DNA of 64,000 bases, taken from Plantago major. Its lineage: Eukaryota; Streptophyta; Magnoliopsida; Lamiales; Plantaginaceae. The first letter of the stretch is position 1. Every line of letters starts with the position of its first letter. Of this stretch, positions 22,349 to 32,438 are shown in pieces. Below the pieces are notes generated by a model, which was not told where the DNA came from, searched no databases, and saw only the letters and a list, made by a program, of their open reading frames with translations. A program made the translations under genes and the position numbers. The stretch spans positions 97,917,352 through 97,981,351 of the forward strand of contig CM048841.1 of the NCBI GenBank assembly GCA_026545765.1, in the 5' to 3' direction.

Positions 22349-24879
22349 GGTTATGGAGTTTGAGTGATTTTGGTTTGTGATTTTTGGAGTGGTTGGTTTT
22401 CGGCTTTTAAAGAGGACTGGTGGGGTCGGTGGGGCCACTTTGTTGGATAATTACAATGTTTTGTTTTGTTTAAATCGGTTTCCATTAGATATAATCTACC
22501 ATGACTATGAAGAAAAATTCGATGACTTTATTGATACCATTTCACTGTAGCGATGGGATCCATTCTTCTGATGAAAAATGGTATCACGTGAAAGATCGAT
22601 GTAACAGCCTTTTTAACAAAACGCGGAGTTTTCATAGATTTAAAATGTTATGTTATCTAAATTACACGTTGTTTGACAAGCGATTAAATTTAAAGAAATG
22701 AAATTAAAACTGATATTTTTAATCAAGTTTTGTTGGTTTTTAACTTTTGATGCCTTGACAAACAGCCTCTTAGATGTTTTTAATTAATTCCTTTTGTTTT
22801 AGTTGTTAACTTCAACTCTATTGACATTTTTAATAAAAACATTCATATTGTTCATTAAAATATATTTAATATGTTCTTTTTAAAACTTTACTATTTATCT
22901 TTTCGAGGGCTTTTAAATTCAAATGTATTCATTTTTTGAAATCCACTATCTACTATAACTAATTTTATAACAGTCTCTTGAATACTATATTTATTCTCTA
23001 TTTTAATTTTTTCCATCTGCTTATTACTATATTCCATTTTCCTTGATATGCACACAAAATCGAATGATCAAGCTTGTAAAATACCAGAGGGACTGACATT
23101 CATTTTTTTCCATACATAACAATGCATTTGGTGAATAACATGCACGATTTAATTAACAACATAGAGGTCTTTTCACTATATAAATCGTCTCATAAGTTAT
23201 TTTACAGACCATCTACTAGTATACTTGTTATTTTTTAATTAATTAGTTTTTGTTAATTAAGATACGGTGTACGTTTAATTAAAAATCTTAAGATTCTATG
23301 ATTCTGATCTTAAATTACTATATTTTCCACTAGTGCTCCTACTTAATCTACTCGGTCAAAAGGTGCTCATTCAATTATTGATTGTATTCTGAAGTGGATT
23401 TTCTTTAATACTTTTTCTATAGTTTTATTCGTTATAATTCAGGACTATAATGATAATTGAAGATTTCTAACGTGCATACAATGTTGCGAGTAATTTTTGG
23501 TCAATTTTTACCGTCAAACTCGTATGTTTTCTTTTTAAATTGAAACGAGCCCGAGATAAATAGGTAATTCGAATTATCATGATGTCTATTGTTCAACGGG
23601 AATGGTTTACACTTATCTCTTTTGAAAAATCTACTTTGAGTTTGATAGATTATTCGAATAGGTAATTGGTCTCATTACGTGTTATATTTGATCAAATTAT
23701 ATCTTCAGTTACCTTTGTTCGACCCGTTTAAACTTGCATGTAAATTACCCGTCCCAATCACATGTGATATAGTAATTTGTCGGCAGATGAGTACATGGAA
23801 ATTGGATTGGACTCACTGTAGTGATTGAAGAAAGGGATGGGGTTGGTTTATCCAGATCCAAACCAGAGTCCAAATTGGACTCACTGTAGTGATTGAAGAG
23901 AGAGCCAAGCCAGAATGAGGTAGGTATATTCCTCAGAATGTTCCTTTTTGATTCGGATTGGGTTTTGTTTCAGTTTCACATCTCAATATGATCGATGCAC
24001 TTAGTGCCATGTTCTCTTTTGCTACGTACTCGGGTTCGAGCCCTCGTCATACATGACGACTCACTATTAAATCGTATGACTCGTTTTCGGTGATTTTAAA
24101 AGTAAATTTGTTATCACTTTAGCTCAAAGCAAAAGCTGTCATACTGTGAATATGTATATGGTCCCGCCAAGAGTAACCACGCGAGCGTAAGGGTTGAATC
24201 TCACCGTTTAGTGGTTAGAACACTACCAATGGAAGGATTTTCAAGGTTTCAAACTATCTAAAACTTTAAAAAATCTTCCAATAGGGACTTTTAATAAGCT
24301 ATTAAGTAGTAGACCATGAATTTTGGCATATATTTTTTATTTCTACAATTGTAAGTATCGAATTACCAAGGCTTCTATTGAGGCTTTACAAATAAAAAAT
24401 ATTCGAATTACCAAGGCTTTTATTTTTTGACTCTGAATTTAAATTGAGTTTTTACTTGGATAAAAACTCATTCACTTGTAAGGGAACTACTTGAAACCAT
24501 ATTATTCAGTTAAATAAATGGCATCACATGAAAATTCCAAGCTTATCATGTGTCCTCAGCTCGAACCAACGGCACATAGAAGTATAAACCAAAGTAGCAA
24601 AACCATGTGCCCAAGCATCAAGCCACATATAGTTGAGGTCCAAATTAGAGCAGGGAACACGCACGTATGTTGGTTGATACTTGGGGTAATCATTTCAGTT
24701 TAATTTGGTTTAAGATGATTTCGCTCCGGTGGATGAAAATCTCGATTTCGAAATATGTAAGGGTTCTTGAAATGCAGAAAAGTTTCAACTTTTGGTATAC
24801 ATTTCGGTACTTTTCAGCACTTCTCTAAATATTCTAAAAAATAAAATAAAAACTTATAATGCATTTAGATACTTTATTA
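22349..24879. other. AT-rich intergenic, no gene seen
   Basis: The first 100 bp are promoter and 5' UTR of the CRAL-TRIO gene. The rest is AT-rich DNA with no coding signal. A 22-bp motif GGACTCACTGTAGTGATTGA occurs twice (23811 and 23878), a small local duplication. A good pol III B-box-like motif is at 24033. Confidence 0.5.
24033..24043 (+). other. B-box-like motif, possible SINE fragment
   Basis: GGTTCGAGCCC matches the tRNA/SINE B box (GGTTCGANNCC). No clear A box lies 30-50 bp upstream, so this may be only a remnant of a tRNA-derived SINE. Confidence 0.3.
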
Positions 24880-25135
24880 CTTCCTCTGTCCCGCTTATAT
24901 AGACACAAACTTTTTGTTGTTGTTGTTTTTAAGACGACCAATAGTTTATTGTCTGTTGATGGAGAGAAAAATGATAAAGAATAGAGAAAATTATGAAAGA
25001 TAAGAGAGAGAAATGATAAAGTATAAGATAGGGGGTTAGTGTATTTATTTTTATACTATTTTAGTAAATGACCTAAATTAGTGAAACGTTCAAAAAAAAA
25101 AAAAAGTAGTTAATTTTTTAGCGGGGCGGATGGAG
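24880..25135. mobile_element. Stowaway-like MITE
   Basis: Starts CTTCCTCTGTCCCGC, ends GCGGGGCGGATGGAG, and is flanked by TA on both sides. The interior has the usual AT-rich, GATAAAG/GAGAGAAA-rich sequence of these elements. Confidence 0.8.
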
Positions 25136-25535
25136 TAATTTTCATGCCCGGATGTTGAGACTAGAGCGCCCTGCAAAATTAGTATGCCCAGTAGTAAGAG
25201 ATTACCCAGTCCATTAAGACACTAAGCCCAGTATCAAACTTGGGATCCATTTGTTGAGAGAGAGGGCTACTAAGCCCAAATACAACTGAAGTATATGCCA
25301 AGCAAAGAGTGATGGGCTGAGATACTCCTAAATACTAAACTGAACATCAACTATTATCAACTCAAGTGGTTCAAGTGGTACGCGACTTGAGTTTACTTAA
25401 GCAAAAAAACACTATTTGAATAGCCGCCCCTCAAGTAGGTTGGATTATTCGCATGTACAGATACCAGTGAAAAATTTAAAAAAATAATACTGTACTAAAC
25501 ACAAAGAATTAAAATAAGCCTAAATCACAAATTAA

Positions 25536-25642
25536 GGGGCTGTTTGGCAAGCGATTATAATCGCGTAAATATGGTTAAAACTACCTAAAAACACCTATCA
25601 TAACTTGGTTTTTTTGATTTTAATCGCTATCCAAACAGCCTG
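25536..25642. mobile_element. Short foldback MITE (GGGGCTGTTTGG ends)
   Basis: Left end GGGGCTGTTTGGCAAGCGAT and right end ATCGCTATCCAAACAGCC are inverted copies; the next bases (AATAT/ATTTT) also pair (GATTATAATCG and GATTTTAATCG). About 107 bp. Ends like this occur in hAT and Harbinger MITEs; target duplication is unclear. Confidence 0.65.
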
Positions 25643-25743
25643 CAGCAAATGACCCATTACAGTCATGGGTTCGATTATTATTGAATATGTGTTTGTTTTC
25701 TTAGTATATGCAATCTCTGATAGATAGTTAGATAAATCTTGTG

Positions 25744-25860
25744 ATTGATGATGTAATATTATTGTAATATTGATTTATATTTTAAAGAAAACCTTAAGTG
25801 TGAAATTTTCATGTTTGAACCTTTTGTTTTATTTCTTTTGTCCAGACTACTATTCGAATT
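25744..25860 (+). repeat. Direct repeat left of the MULE-like element
   Basis: About 117 bp starting ATTGATGATGTAATATTATT and ending at TCCAGACTACTATTCGAATT. A diverged second copy is at 27023-27140, on the other side of the TIR element. Confidence 0.85.
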
Positions 25861-25885
25861 ATAGATAGCTTGATAATTTTGTAAT

Positions 25886-27015
25886 GGGCAAATTACATAT
25901 GAACCCCCTGTTAGATTTCGTAATTACATATAGGTACATGTTAGTGGAACAATCACATCCAAATCCAGTAAGATAAAAATCAATTACATATAAGTCCACG
26001 AATTTGACTTTTGACGATTTAAAAGCTGGAAAATCCATTTTTACCCTTGTTCAATTAACAGTTTTTACTTTTGGCCAAACAACATATTTATAACCCAAGT
26101 CCTTGAATATAATTAAATTCTCAAAAAAAACAGCCCCTTAAGTTTCAAACTTCTTCTTTTCGGTCCCTACCAGTATAAAAATTATTAAAAATTAATAATA
26201 CAATTTCCATAATTGAATTATAATTTTTCAAAGAATTTCTAGACTTAATTGCAAAATATGTAACTATTTATGGGCCAAACAGAAAGAAACTGAAAGTTTC
26301 CATCAAAATCCATTTTGCAATCCAAATTCCTAGTACAACCCTAATTCTCAAAAGCAAGGTTTCAAATTTCTAAAACATTCAATTCAATCCCTGATTTTTC
26401 AAATTCGAATTTAATTATCAACCAAGATCAAATACTAATCTTCACCTTCATATAATCGATCACAAGAACCATCAATTGATCGAAATAAGCCTCTAATTTT
26501 GAATATTAAAATTCAAAATTTATGTGTATTACAAAGAACCCAATTCGAAATAAGCTTTCATGTTAATGGCGACACGAAGCTTCTTGGTTACAATCTGGTT
26601 TTTGGACATAAATTGAGTCAAGGTCGAATCCTTTGAGAATCTTATTTGAATGCTTAGAAATCTTAGCAAAGGAGAAAATAAGACAATCATGGTGTTGTGG
26701 ATAATAAACTAAAAAACCTTGCTAAGATTTAGCAAGCAAAACCATTCGTTCATGATGGCAGTGGAAAATATAGCAAAGAACCAAGAAAAAGAAGAAACAG
26801 AGAAGAACGATCCAAGAAAGAAGAGAGACTTCAAGGCCAATTGTCAGCCATTATTTAGAATGAATTAGTAAGGGTCTGTTTGGTTTGTCAATAAGTTGAT
26901 GTAGCTTATAAGCTGGTCAACTCAAAAACAAATTAATGGACCTAAATGTAATTGTTACACTAACGGGTATTCAGGTGAGAGAAGGGCATCTAACAAGGGT
27001 ATATGTAATTTTCCC
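25886..27015. mobile_element. Mutator-like (MULE) non-autonomous element
   Basis: The left end GGGCAAATTACATATGAACC and the inverted right end GGGAAAATTACATATACCC match, and similarity (TGTTAGAT) continues inward, so the terminal inverted repeats are long, as in MULEs. Flanking 9-mers TTTTGTAAT and TTTTAAAAT agree at 7 of 9 bases, which fits an aged 9-bp duplication. The 1.1-kb interior has no transposase. It contains a purine-rich stretch at 26680-26840 that might be captured host sequence, but I cannot name a source. Confidence 0.65.
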
Positions 27016-27022
27016 TTTTAAA

Positions 27023-27140
27023 ATTGATGATGTAATATTATTGTAATATTGATGTATATTTAGAAAAAGACTTAAGTGTGAAATTTTCGTGTTTGAACCG
27101 TTTTTGTTTTATTTCTTTTGTCCAGACCACTATTTGAATT
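27023..27140 (+). repeat. Direct repeat right of the MULE-like element
   Basis: Second copy of the 25744-25860 repeat, same orientation, with scattered substitutions and small indels. Confidence 0.85.
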
Positions 27141-27849
27141 TCGAAGTTCGAACTCAAAATCCTAAACGTTAAATATGACGTTGGGTTCACAAGAAAAGTA
27201 TGAATTTGAAGGTTAAATCAGTCCATCAATTGTGGGTATTTAATTAGTCGTGTTAGGTTGACAGGAACAAATAATAAACTACTACTACTATTTGTTTGTA
27301 TAAAAAACCATGTCCAAAAAGTAGGACTGCATTAACTAGGCGGGTTTAGTGAGTATAATTTAGGAGAGGAGGGATTAATAATTTTAATTGAGTAGTATAA
27401 TTTTAATTCTGCAGGGAGTATAGTTTAATTGAAGTGATTTAGTGGGATGAGAGAAATGATTCACCGTTGACATGAGCGTTGATGGGTAGCATAGAGCCTA
27501 TATAGACATGCAGCTAGCTAGCTGTGGTGAGTAAACTCCAAGCAAGCAAGCATAGTATGAAATTGAGCCATTTACATTACTAATTAAGCTCGCTAAATCA
27601 AACACATTTGGTCATGAGGCCGGCCGTGCAGCCTTGGGCTGGGTCCCAGCCCAACGGCTGGGAAGCCCAGTGGGCCCCACCCGACTTATTTTTAATTTTT
27701 TTAAAAAATTAATTTGTAAAGTAATATTAAATAAAAAATACACCAACGACTATATTTTTTCGAGATCTATAAATACAACTCATTCACAACCCATTTCACC
27801 ACACCTCAATTTCCTCTCATCTTCCACTTCTTAAACTTAAAACGCTAAA
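27141..27849. other. Upstream region of the SANT-type pseudogene
   Basis: AT-rich up to about 27600. Then comes a GC-rich block (27615-27690) with self-complementary segments (TTGGGCTGGGTCCCAGCCCAA). A TATA-like box (TATAAATAC, about 27767) and a C/A-rich leader precede the ATG at 27850. The GC-rich block may be near the end of the transposon that carried the gene, but I cannot define its terminal repeats. Confidence 0.4.
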
Positions 27850-28578
27850 ATGTCTACTCCCAACTCCCAGAATTTGAACTCCACTCTACCAAATCCATTT
27901 GAACGTCCGACATACATATGGCTCACTCAACAAGGAATGTTGGATAAAATACCGGTATTTCTGAATGAGTTTTATGGTGTCACTCCCAACTCCCAAATCC
28001 CCATCTCACCCAAAGATTATACGATACGACCGGATGCTACAATCCATACAACCCAGACTCTTCAACTTATCCACCGGAGTCTGTTCCGGAGACTCAACTG
28101 GAACCTACGGCAAAAGGGAAAGGAAGGAAACCTCGCAAGCCTACTGGAAAAAAGGCAACCACAACCGCGGGGAAAGAGGAAGAAAAAGATGGGTCAAGGA
28201 GTTCATACTCTGAAGAGGAGGATCGTGCTCTCATCCAGATTTTCATGTCGTTAAGTGAGGATCCGGTGAAAGCCACCAACCGCACGTATACTTCGATGTT
28301 TGTGGAAGTTCAGGAAATCCGGGAGCAAAACATTAGAGATGGCCATCCTCTTACCGGTCTCACATCTCGAACTACAAGTTCACTACGTGGTAGGTGGACT
28401 CGGATGAAAAAAGATGTAAACAACTTTGTCTCAGCTTATGATGATGCGGAAAGATGTGTTTGGAGATAAAAGCGGTTACAATGACGATGATATTGTCAAC
28501 ATGGCCAAAAAGCTACACAAACAGAGGCAGGGCAGTAAGTTTAATAACATGCATTGTTGGGAAGCAATGAGGCACTAT

Positions 28579-29788
28579 CACTACAAGAAATTACTGAAAA
28601 AACGATGGAAAGGGGCGACGGATAAAATCCGTCGCCCCTGTAGCGACGAATCGCTAAGGGTAGCGACGGATTTAATCCGTCGCTACCCGTAGCGACGGAT
28701 AAAAGTTATCCGTCGCTACTTTTGTAAAAAGAAAAAAAATAAAAAAATGTTAGCGACGGATAGATCTATCCGTCGCTAAAAGCCTAAAAAATATAATATA
28801 TCTCCACCACCACCTCCTTTCCTCCACCACCTCTCCTCCTCCTCCACCACCATCTCCACCACCACCACCTTTCTCCTCCCACCACCACCGCACCACCACA
28901 CTGCCACCACCACCATCCTCCACCACCACCATCTCCTCCATCACCTCCTTTCCTCCTCCCACCACCACCGCACCACACCCACCGCACCACCATCCTCCTC
29001 CCACCGCACCACCACTGCCACCACCACCTTTCTCCTCCCACCACACTGCCACCACCACACTGCCACCACACTGCCACCACCACCATCCGCCTCTCACCAC
29101 CACCACTCGTCTCTCCACGCCACCACTGCCTCCGGATCTCACCGCCACCACCGCCACCGGATCTCCACCGTCCACCTCCGGATCTTCGATTTATCTTTTT
29201 ATATATTTTCGGTATTTTAGGTATTTTAGTTTGTACATTTTAGGTATTTTAGGTATTTATCTTTTATCTTTTTGTACATTTTCGGTATTTTAGTTTGTAT
29301 TGTAATATTGTATAATGAATTTGTATTATTGTCATTGTATACAATTTTCGATTTATTGTATAATCGTATTGAATATTGTAGTTTCGATTTGAATATCAAC
29401 CGAATTATTGTCCGATTTGAATATTGTAGTTTCGATAAATCAATATCTCGTATACGAATACAAATTGGATACGAATTAATCCGTATACGAATATAAAAAT
29501 TCGAATACGGATTTTATTTTTTTTTTTAAAATAGCAATGTAACGACGGATAGATCTATCCGTCGCCACGTGGGGCGACGGATAGAATCTATCCGTCGTTA
29601 TATTGGCGACGGATAGATTATATCCGTCGCCAATAATCAATTTAAAAAAATAAAAAAAGGTCAAAAATGATAATCCGTCGTCCAATTCGTCGCGAATTGG
29701 ACGACGAATTTTTTATCCGTCGCCAGGTGGCGGCGGATCGTTAAGCTGACGGCGGATCTATCCGTTGCTGACCGATTTTTTCAGTGTG
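28579..29788. mobile_element. Non-autonomous CACTA (En/Spm) element
   Basis: The left end is CACTACAAGAAATTACTGAA, the canonical CACTA start. The right end, read inverted, is CACACTGAAAAAATCGG. A 3-bp duplication TAT flanks it (28576-28578 and 29789-29791). Both subterminal regions (28611-28780 and 29541-29770) are packed with palindromes of the form GCGACGGAT..ATCCGTCGC, typical transposase-binding repeats of this superfamily. It is 1210 bp long with no transposase. Excising it in thought rejoins the interrupted host reading frame, which confirms the boundaries. Confidence 0.88.
28800..29180. repeat. CCA/CCT-rich, G-poor tract inside the CACTA element
   Basis: About 380 bp made almost only of CCACCACCA and CTCCTCC-type triplets, with very few G on the plus strand. 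It creates long Gly/Trp-rich open frames on the minus strand and Pro/His/Thr-rich ones on the plus strand. It could be captured from a proline-rich host gene or be simple-sequence expansion. Confidence 0.85.
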
Positions 29789-31430
29789 TATCCGCAGTGG
29801 CAATCTCACATGAATTTCACCAGTGCAACCGGGGTGAAAACTTCCAGGGCGCAACCTCGGGCATATGGTGGTGGATCAGCTGGTGAGGCTATCAATGTTG
29901 AGGTTAGTGGTGGGAGCGGTACCAAAAGGGGTTTGGAATGCAATGATGATGGGAGCGAAATTGCATCGAAGCACCCTATGGGTCGTGATAAGGCCTTTCC
30001 AAAAGCAGGGGTTCGAGTGGAAGCTCGATTATGGACGGTTTGAATGAATCCTTCCAAGGCATGAATACAATTGAGGAGAAGAGGCTTGAGCTTAAACTGA
30101 GGAAGATTGAGGAAAGGAAGCAAGCTGAGGCGCGGAGGCTTGAGTTTGAGGAGAGGAAGCTTGAAGTGATGCGAATGAAGGCGGAGAAGAAGTCTGAGGA
30201 TACGAGAATGCTTGCTGAGAGTCAACATCAAGCTGCTTTGGGGAAGTTCCAAATGATGATCGATCTACAACGCATGTTCGATAACTTGTCACCGATGGAG
30301 CTTACTATCCTGCAGAAGCTCCAATCCGAGCTCGGAATGTGACTCCTTCTATGTTTGTTGTTGTGTGCTTTCATTTTATTTCAAGTAGGATTTCAATGTT
30401 GTATGATATTGTGTGTTTTCAATTTCAATCATGTATTAGGATTGTAATGTTGTTATGTTGTATCCGTATGATTTCAATATATGAATCTGTGTGTTTTTAA
30501 TACATGTTGTTCCGAACGGATATAAGTTTCAAACGGATTAAACAACGACTATATTTTTCAATCTCAATAAATTATAAAACGAGTTTTAAGAATCCAATTT
30601 GAGTAATTTCAACTTCTAAACACTCTTATAATATGTTAAGCAAGTTAAAAAAAAATACGAAAAAAATATTAAAAAACACTATTTACGGTCTTATCACGAC
30701 TTGTTGGACAGTTTTTTTCTACAGTGGTCATTAAATCAACCTTAGATCACGATCACCACTATTCACGGCCTTAGCTAAGACCCATTGGAATTAGTCTCAC
30801 ACATCAATTCCATGTAGGGATAAAAGTATACATTAATTAAGATATATATAGATGGACTAGTTTCACAGCAAAAGAAACCTGCAGAATATACATCCAGACA
30901 AACCATTGATGTAACCGAGTTAGATTATGCTACATCATACTTTATTGACTCGTAACAATTTAAAAGTTGAATATAATTGTGGTACAACACATCAGAACAT
31001 ACTTTCTATGTCTCCACTCCATATAAGTAGTCAACTTCTTTTCTCCTTAATATTTTTCAGAAAGATTATAATTTTATATTTTTATGCAAGTGTTAAAATT
31101 AAACATCGATCTAATTAATTTTAATATTTCTACTAATTATATTAAAATACAGTGCTATAATAATGTTATTCCTTTTTTGCGTGTCGAAAATCAAATATGA
31201 AAGTTTTTATACAGAGTGAGTATATTGTGATACATTAATGTTTCATTTTTTTAGGTAAAGTCTTATCCATCAAAATTACTGTCTTTATTTAATTTGTTTA
31301 ATTAAATTAATTAAACACAAACAATAGCATTAACATAATAAATGGAATTGAAAATAAAATAATGCCAAATCAAGATATACTATGTATTTCTTGTTTCGCC
31401 TTGACCTTTTGTCCAGAACGATACGCCATA

Positions 31431-31882
31431 CTCCCTCTGTCCTAATTTCAACTTCTTACATTCCATTTTAAGACGTTGCAGTTTTAAATTCCCTTCCCTC
31501 AAATGGAAAACCTCTTTTCTACTTTATTTACGGTACCGTGGCTCTGTTTAACAAAACTAGATGATAGCTAGCCATTAGCTGATAAACTAGTTGATTTTTA
31601 TAAAAGCGTTTACTAATTAGCTGATTTGTTAAATATGGCATGCAAAAACAAATTAGCAAGTTTTTTTTTTAAAAAAGAATCCTCGAAAACTTATCAAATC
31701 AGCAAGCTTATTTACTTATCGAGTTGATAATCTATTGCTAACATAGCCTATCTCTTATACTTTATTCATTTTATTTCCTACTTTAGCACCATCTCTCTTA
31801 TTTAATTTATTCATTATTCTTTTAAAACTCGTGTCCGAGTCTCATAAGTTGAACTCGGGATTATTTGTTATGGTACGGAGAG
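31431..31882. mobile_element. Stowaway-like MITE with a second element inside
   Basis: Left end CTCCCTCTGTCC after TA; right end GGTACGGAGAG before TA. It is larger than its relatives because another foldback element (31540-31748) lies within it. Confidence 0.55.
31540..31748. mobile_element. Foldback element (GGCTCTGTTTAACA ends) nested in a MITE
   Basis: Left end GGCTCTGTTTAACAAAACTA and right end TTGCTAACATAGCC pair as short inverted repeats. The core contains repeated AGCTGATAAACTAG/GATTTGTTAA motifs. Related motifs occur at about 54860-55150. Target duplication not clear. Confidence 0.5.
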
Positions 31883-32438
31883 TAAACCATATAGCTAGGC
31901 AGTGTGTAGTACAGTCCATAAACCACCTGACTGATGAATGAAATCTTCTTTCTTCTTTCTTCAATTCAATATTCCTCTGTTACGTACTAATCTACATATC
32001 TATCTATTGTCTCCATCAATGTATTTCTTTGTTTCTTCGTCAAAAAAGCAAGCAAAGCAAAGTAAATGTAATGACACCAAACTAATCAACACCCATTGGT
32101 CATTACAACCAAACCATACACATTTGTAACATCTAGATATGCAATGTCATGTAGATGTACAAGTACTAGTAGAGTGTAATAGAAAGTGTGGATAGATGAG
32201 CTAGAGTTAATAACATTTGTTGGTTGGTAAGAAAATTCCAAAAAAAAAGCACATCACACACCAATATCTCCTTAACCCCTCTCCATTTTCACCAGCCTTA
32301 TTAATTTTATCCATTAATCACTTTTGAGCTTATCATTTTTCTCTTGTCCACATTTCAAAACCTTAAATATACACACACACACACCTAGCTAGCTTACTTC
32401 ACTTCTCACTCACCATTTCATAAGTATCACCGCCTGCC

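Larger units (their letters stand above)
27850..30342 (+). pseudogene. SANT/NAM-associated gene of PIF/Harbinger ORF1 type, broken
   Basis: The start (MSTPNSQNLNSTLPNPF), the middle SYSEEEDRALIQIFMSLSEDP with YTSMFVEVQEI and RTTSSLRGRWTRM, and the end (EEKRLELKLRKIEERKQAEA to a stop at 30342) follow the plan of plant Myb/SANT-like proteins with a NAM-associated C-terminal coiled coil. These are mostly ORF1 proteins of PIF/Harbinger transposons or relatives, often mis-named GST T3-like in databases. Frameshifts occur near 28060 and 28450. A CACTA element interrupts codons for ...MRHY|PQWQSHM... at 28579-29788, and another frameshift lies near 30010. No companion DDE transposase is seen nearby. 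It is a dead gene. Confidence 0.75.
30343..32438. other. Intergenic and ARID-HMG promoter region
   Basis: No coding region. The sequence CACTATTCACGGCC (30760) could be a transposon terminus belonging to the SANT-type unit. Two nested MITE-like elements are at 31431-31882. The last 150 bp have an (AC)6 run (32372-32383), a possible TATA (TTAAATATA near 32364) and the leader of the ARID-HMG gene. Confidence 0.45.

Noticed and set aside
24160-24260. tRNA-like segment with TAGTGGTTAG
   Set aside because: It resembles an A box, but no B box lies downstream at the right distance; the B-box-like motif at 24033 is upstream.
25744-27140. LTR retrotransposon with 117-bp LTRs
   Set aside because: The repeats do not start TG and end CA, there is no primer site or purine tract, and the interior has its own inverted repeats.
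28750-29175. Glycine/tryptophan-rich proteins of 100-141 residues (minus strand)
   Set aside because: They are the reverse translation of the CCA/CCT tract inside the CACTA element; no start context, domain or codon bias.
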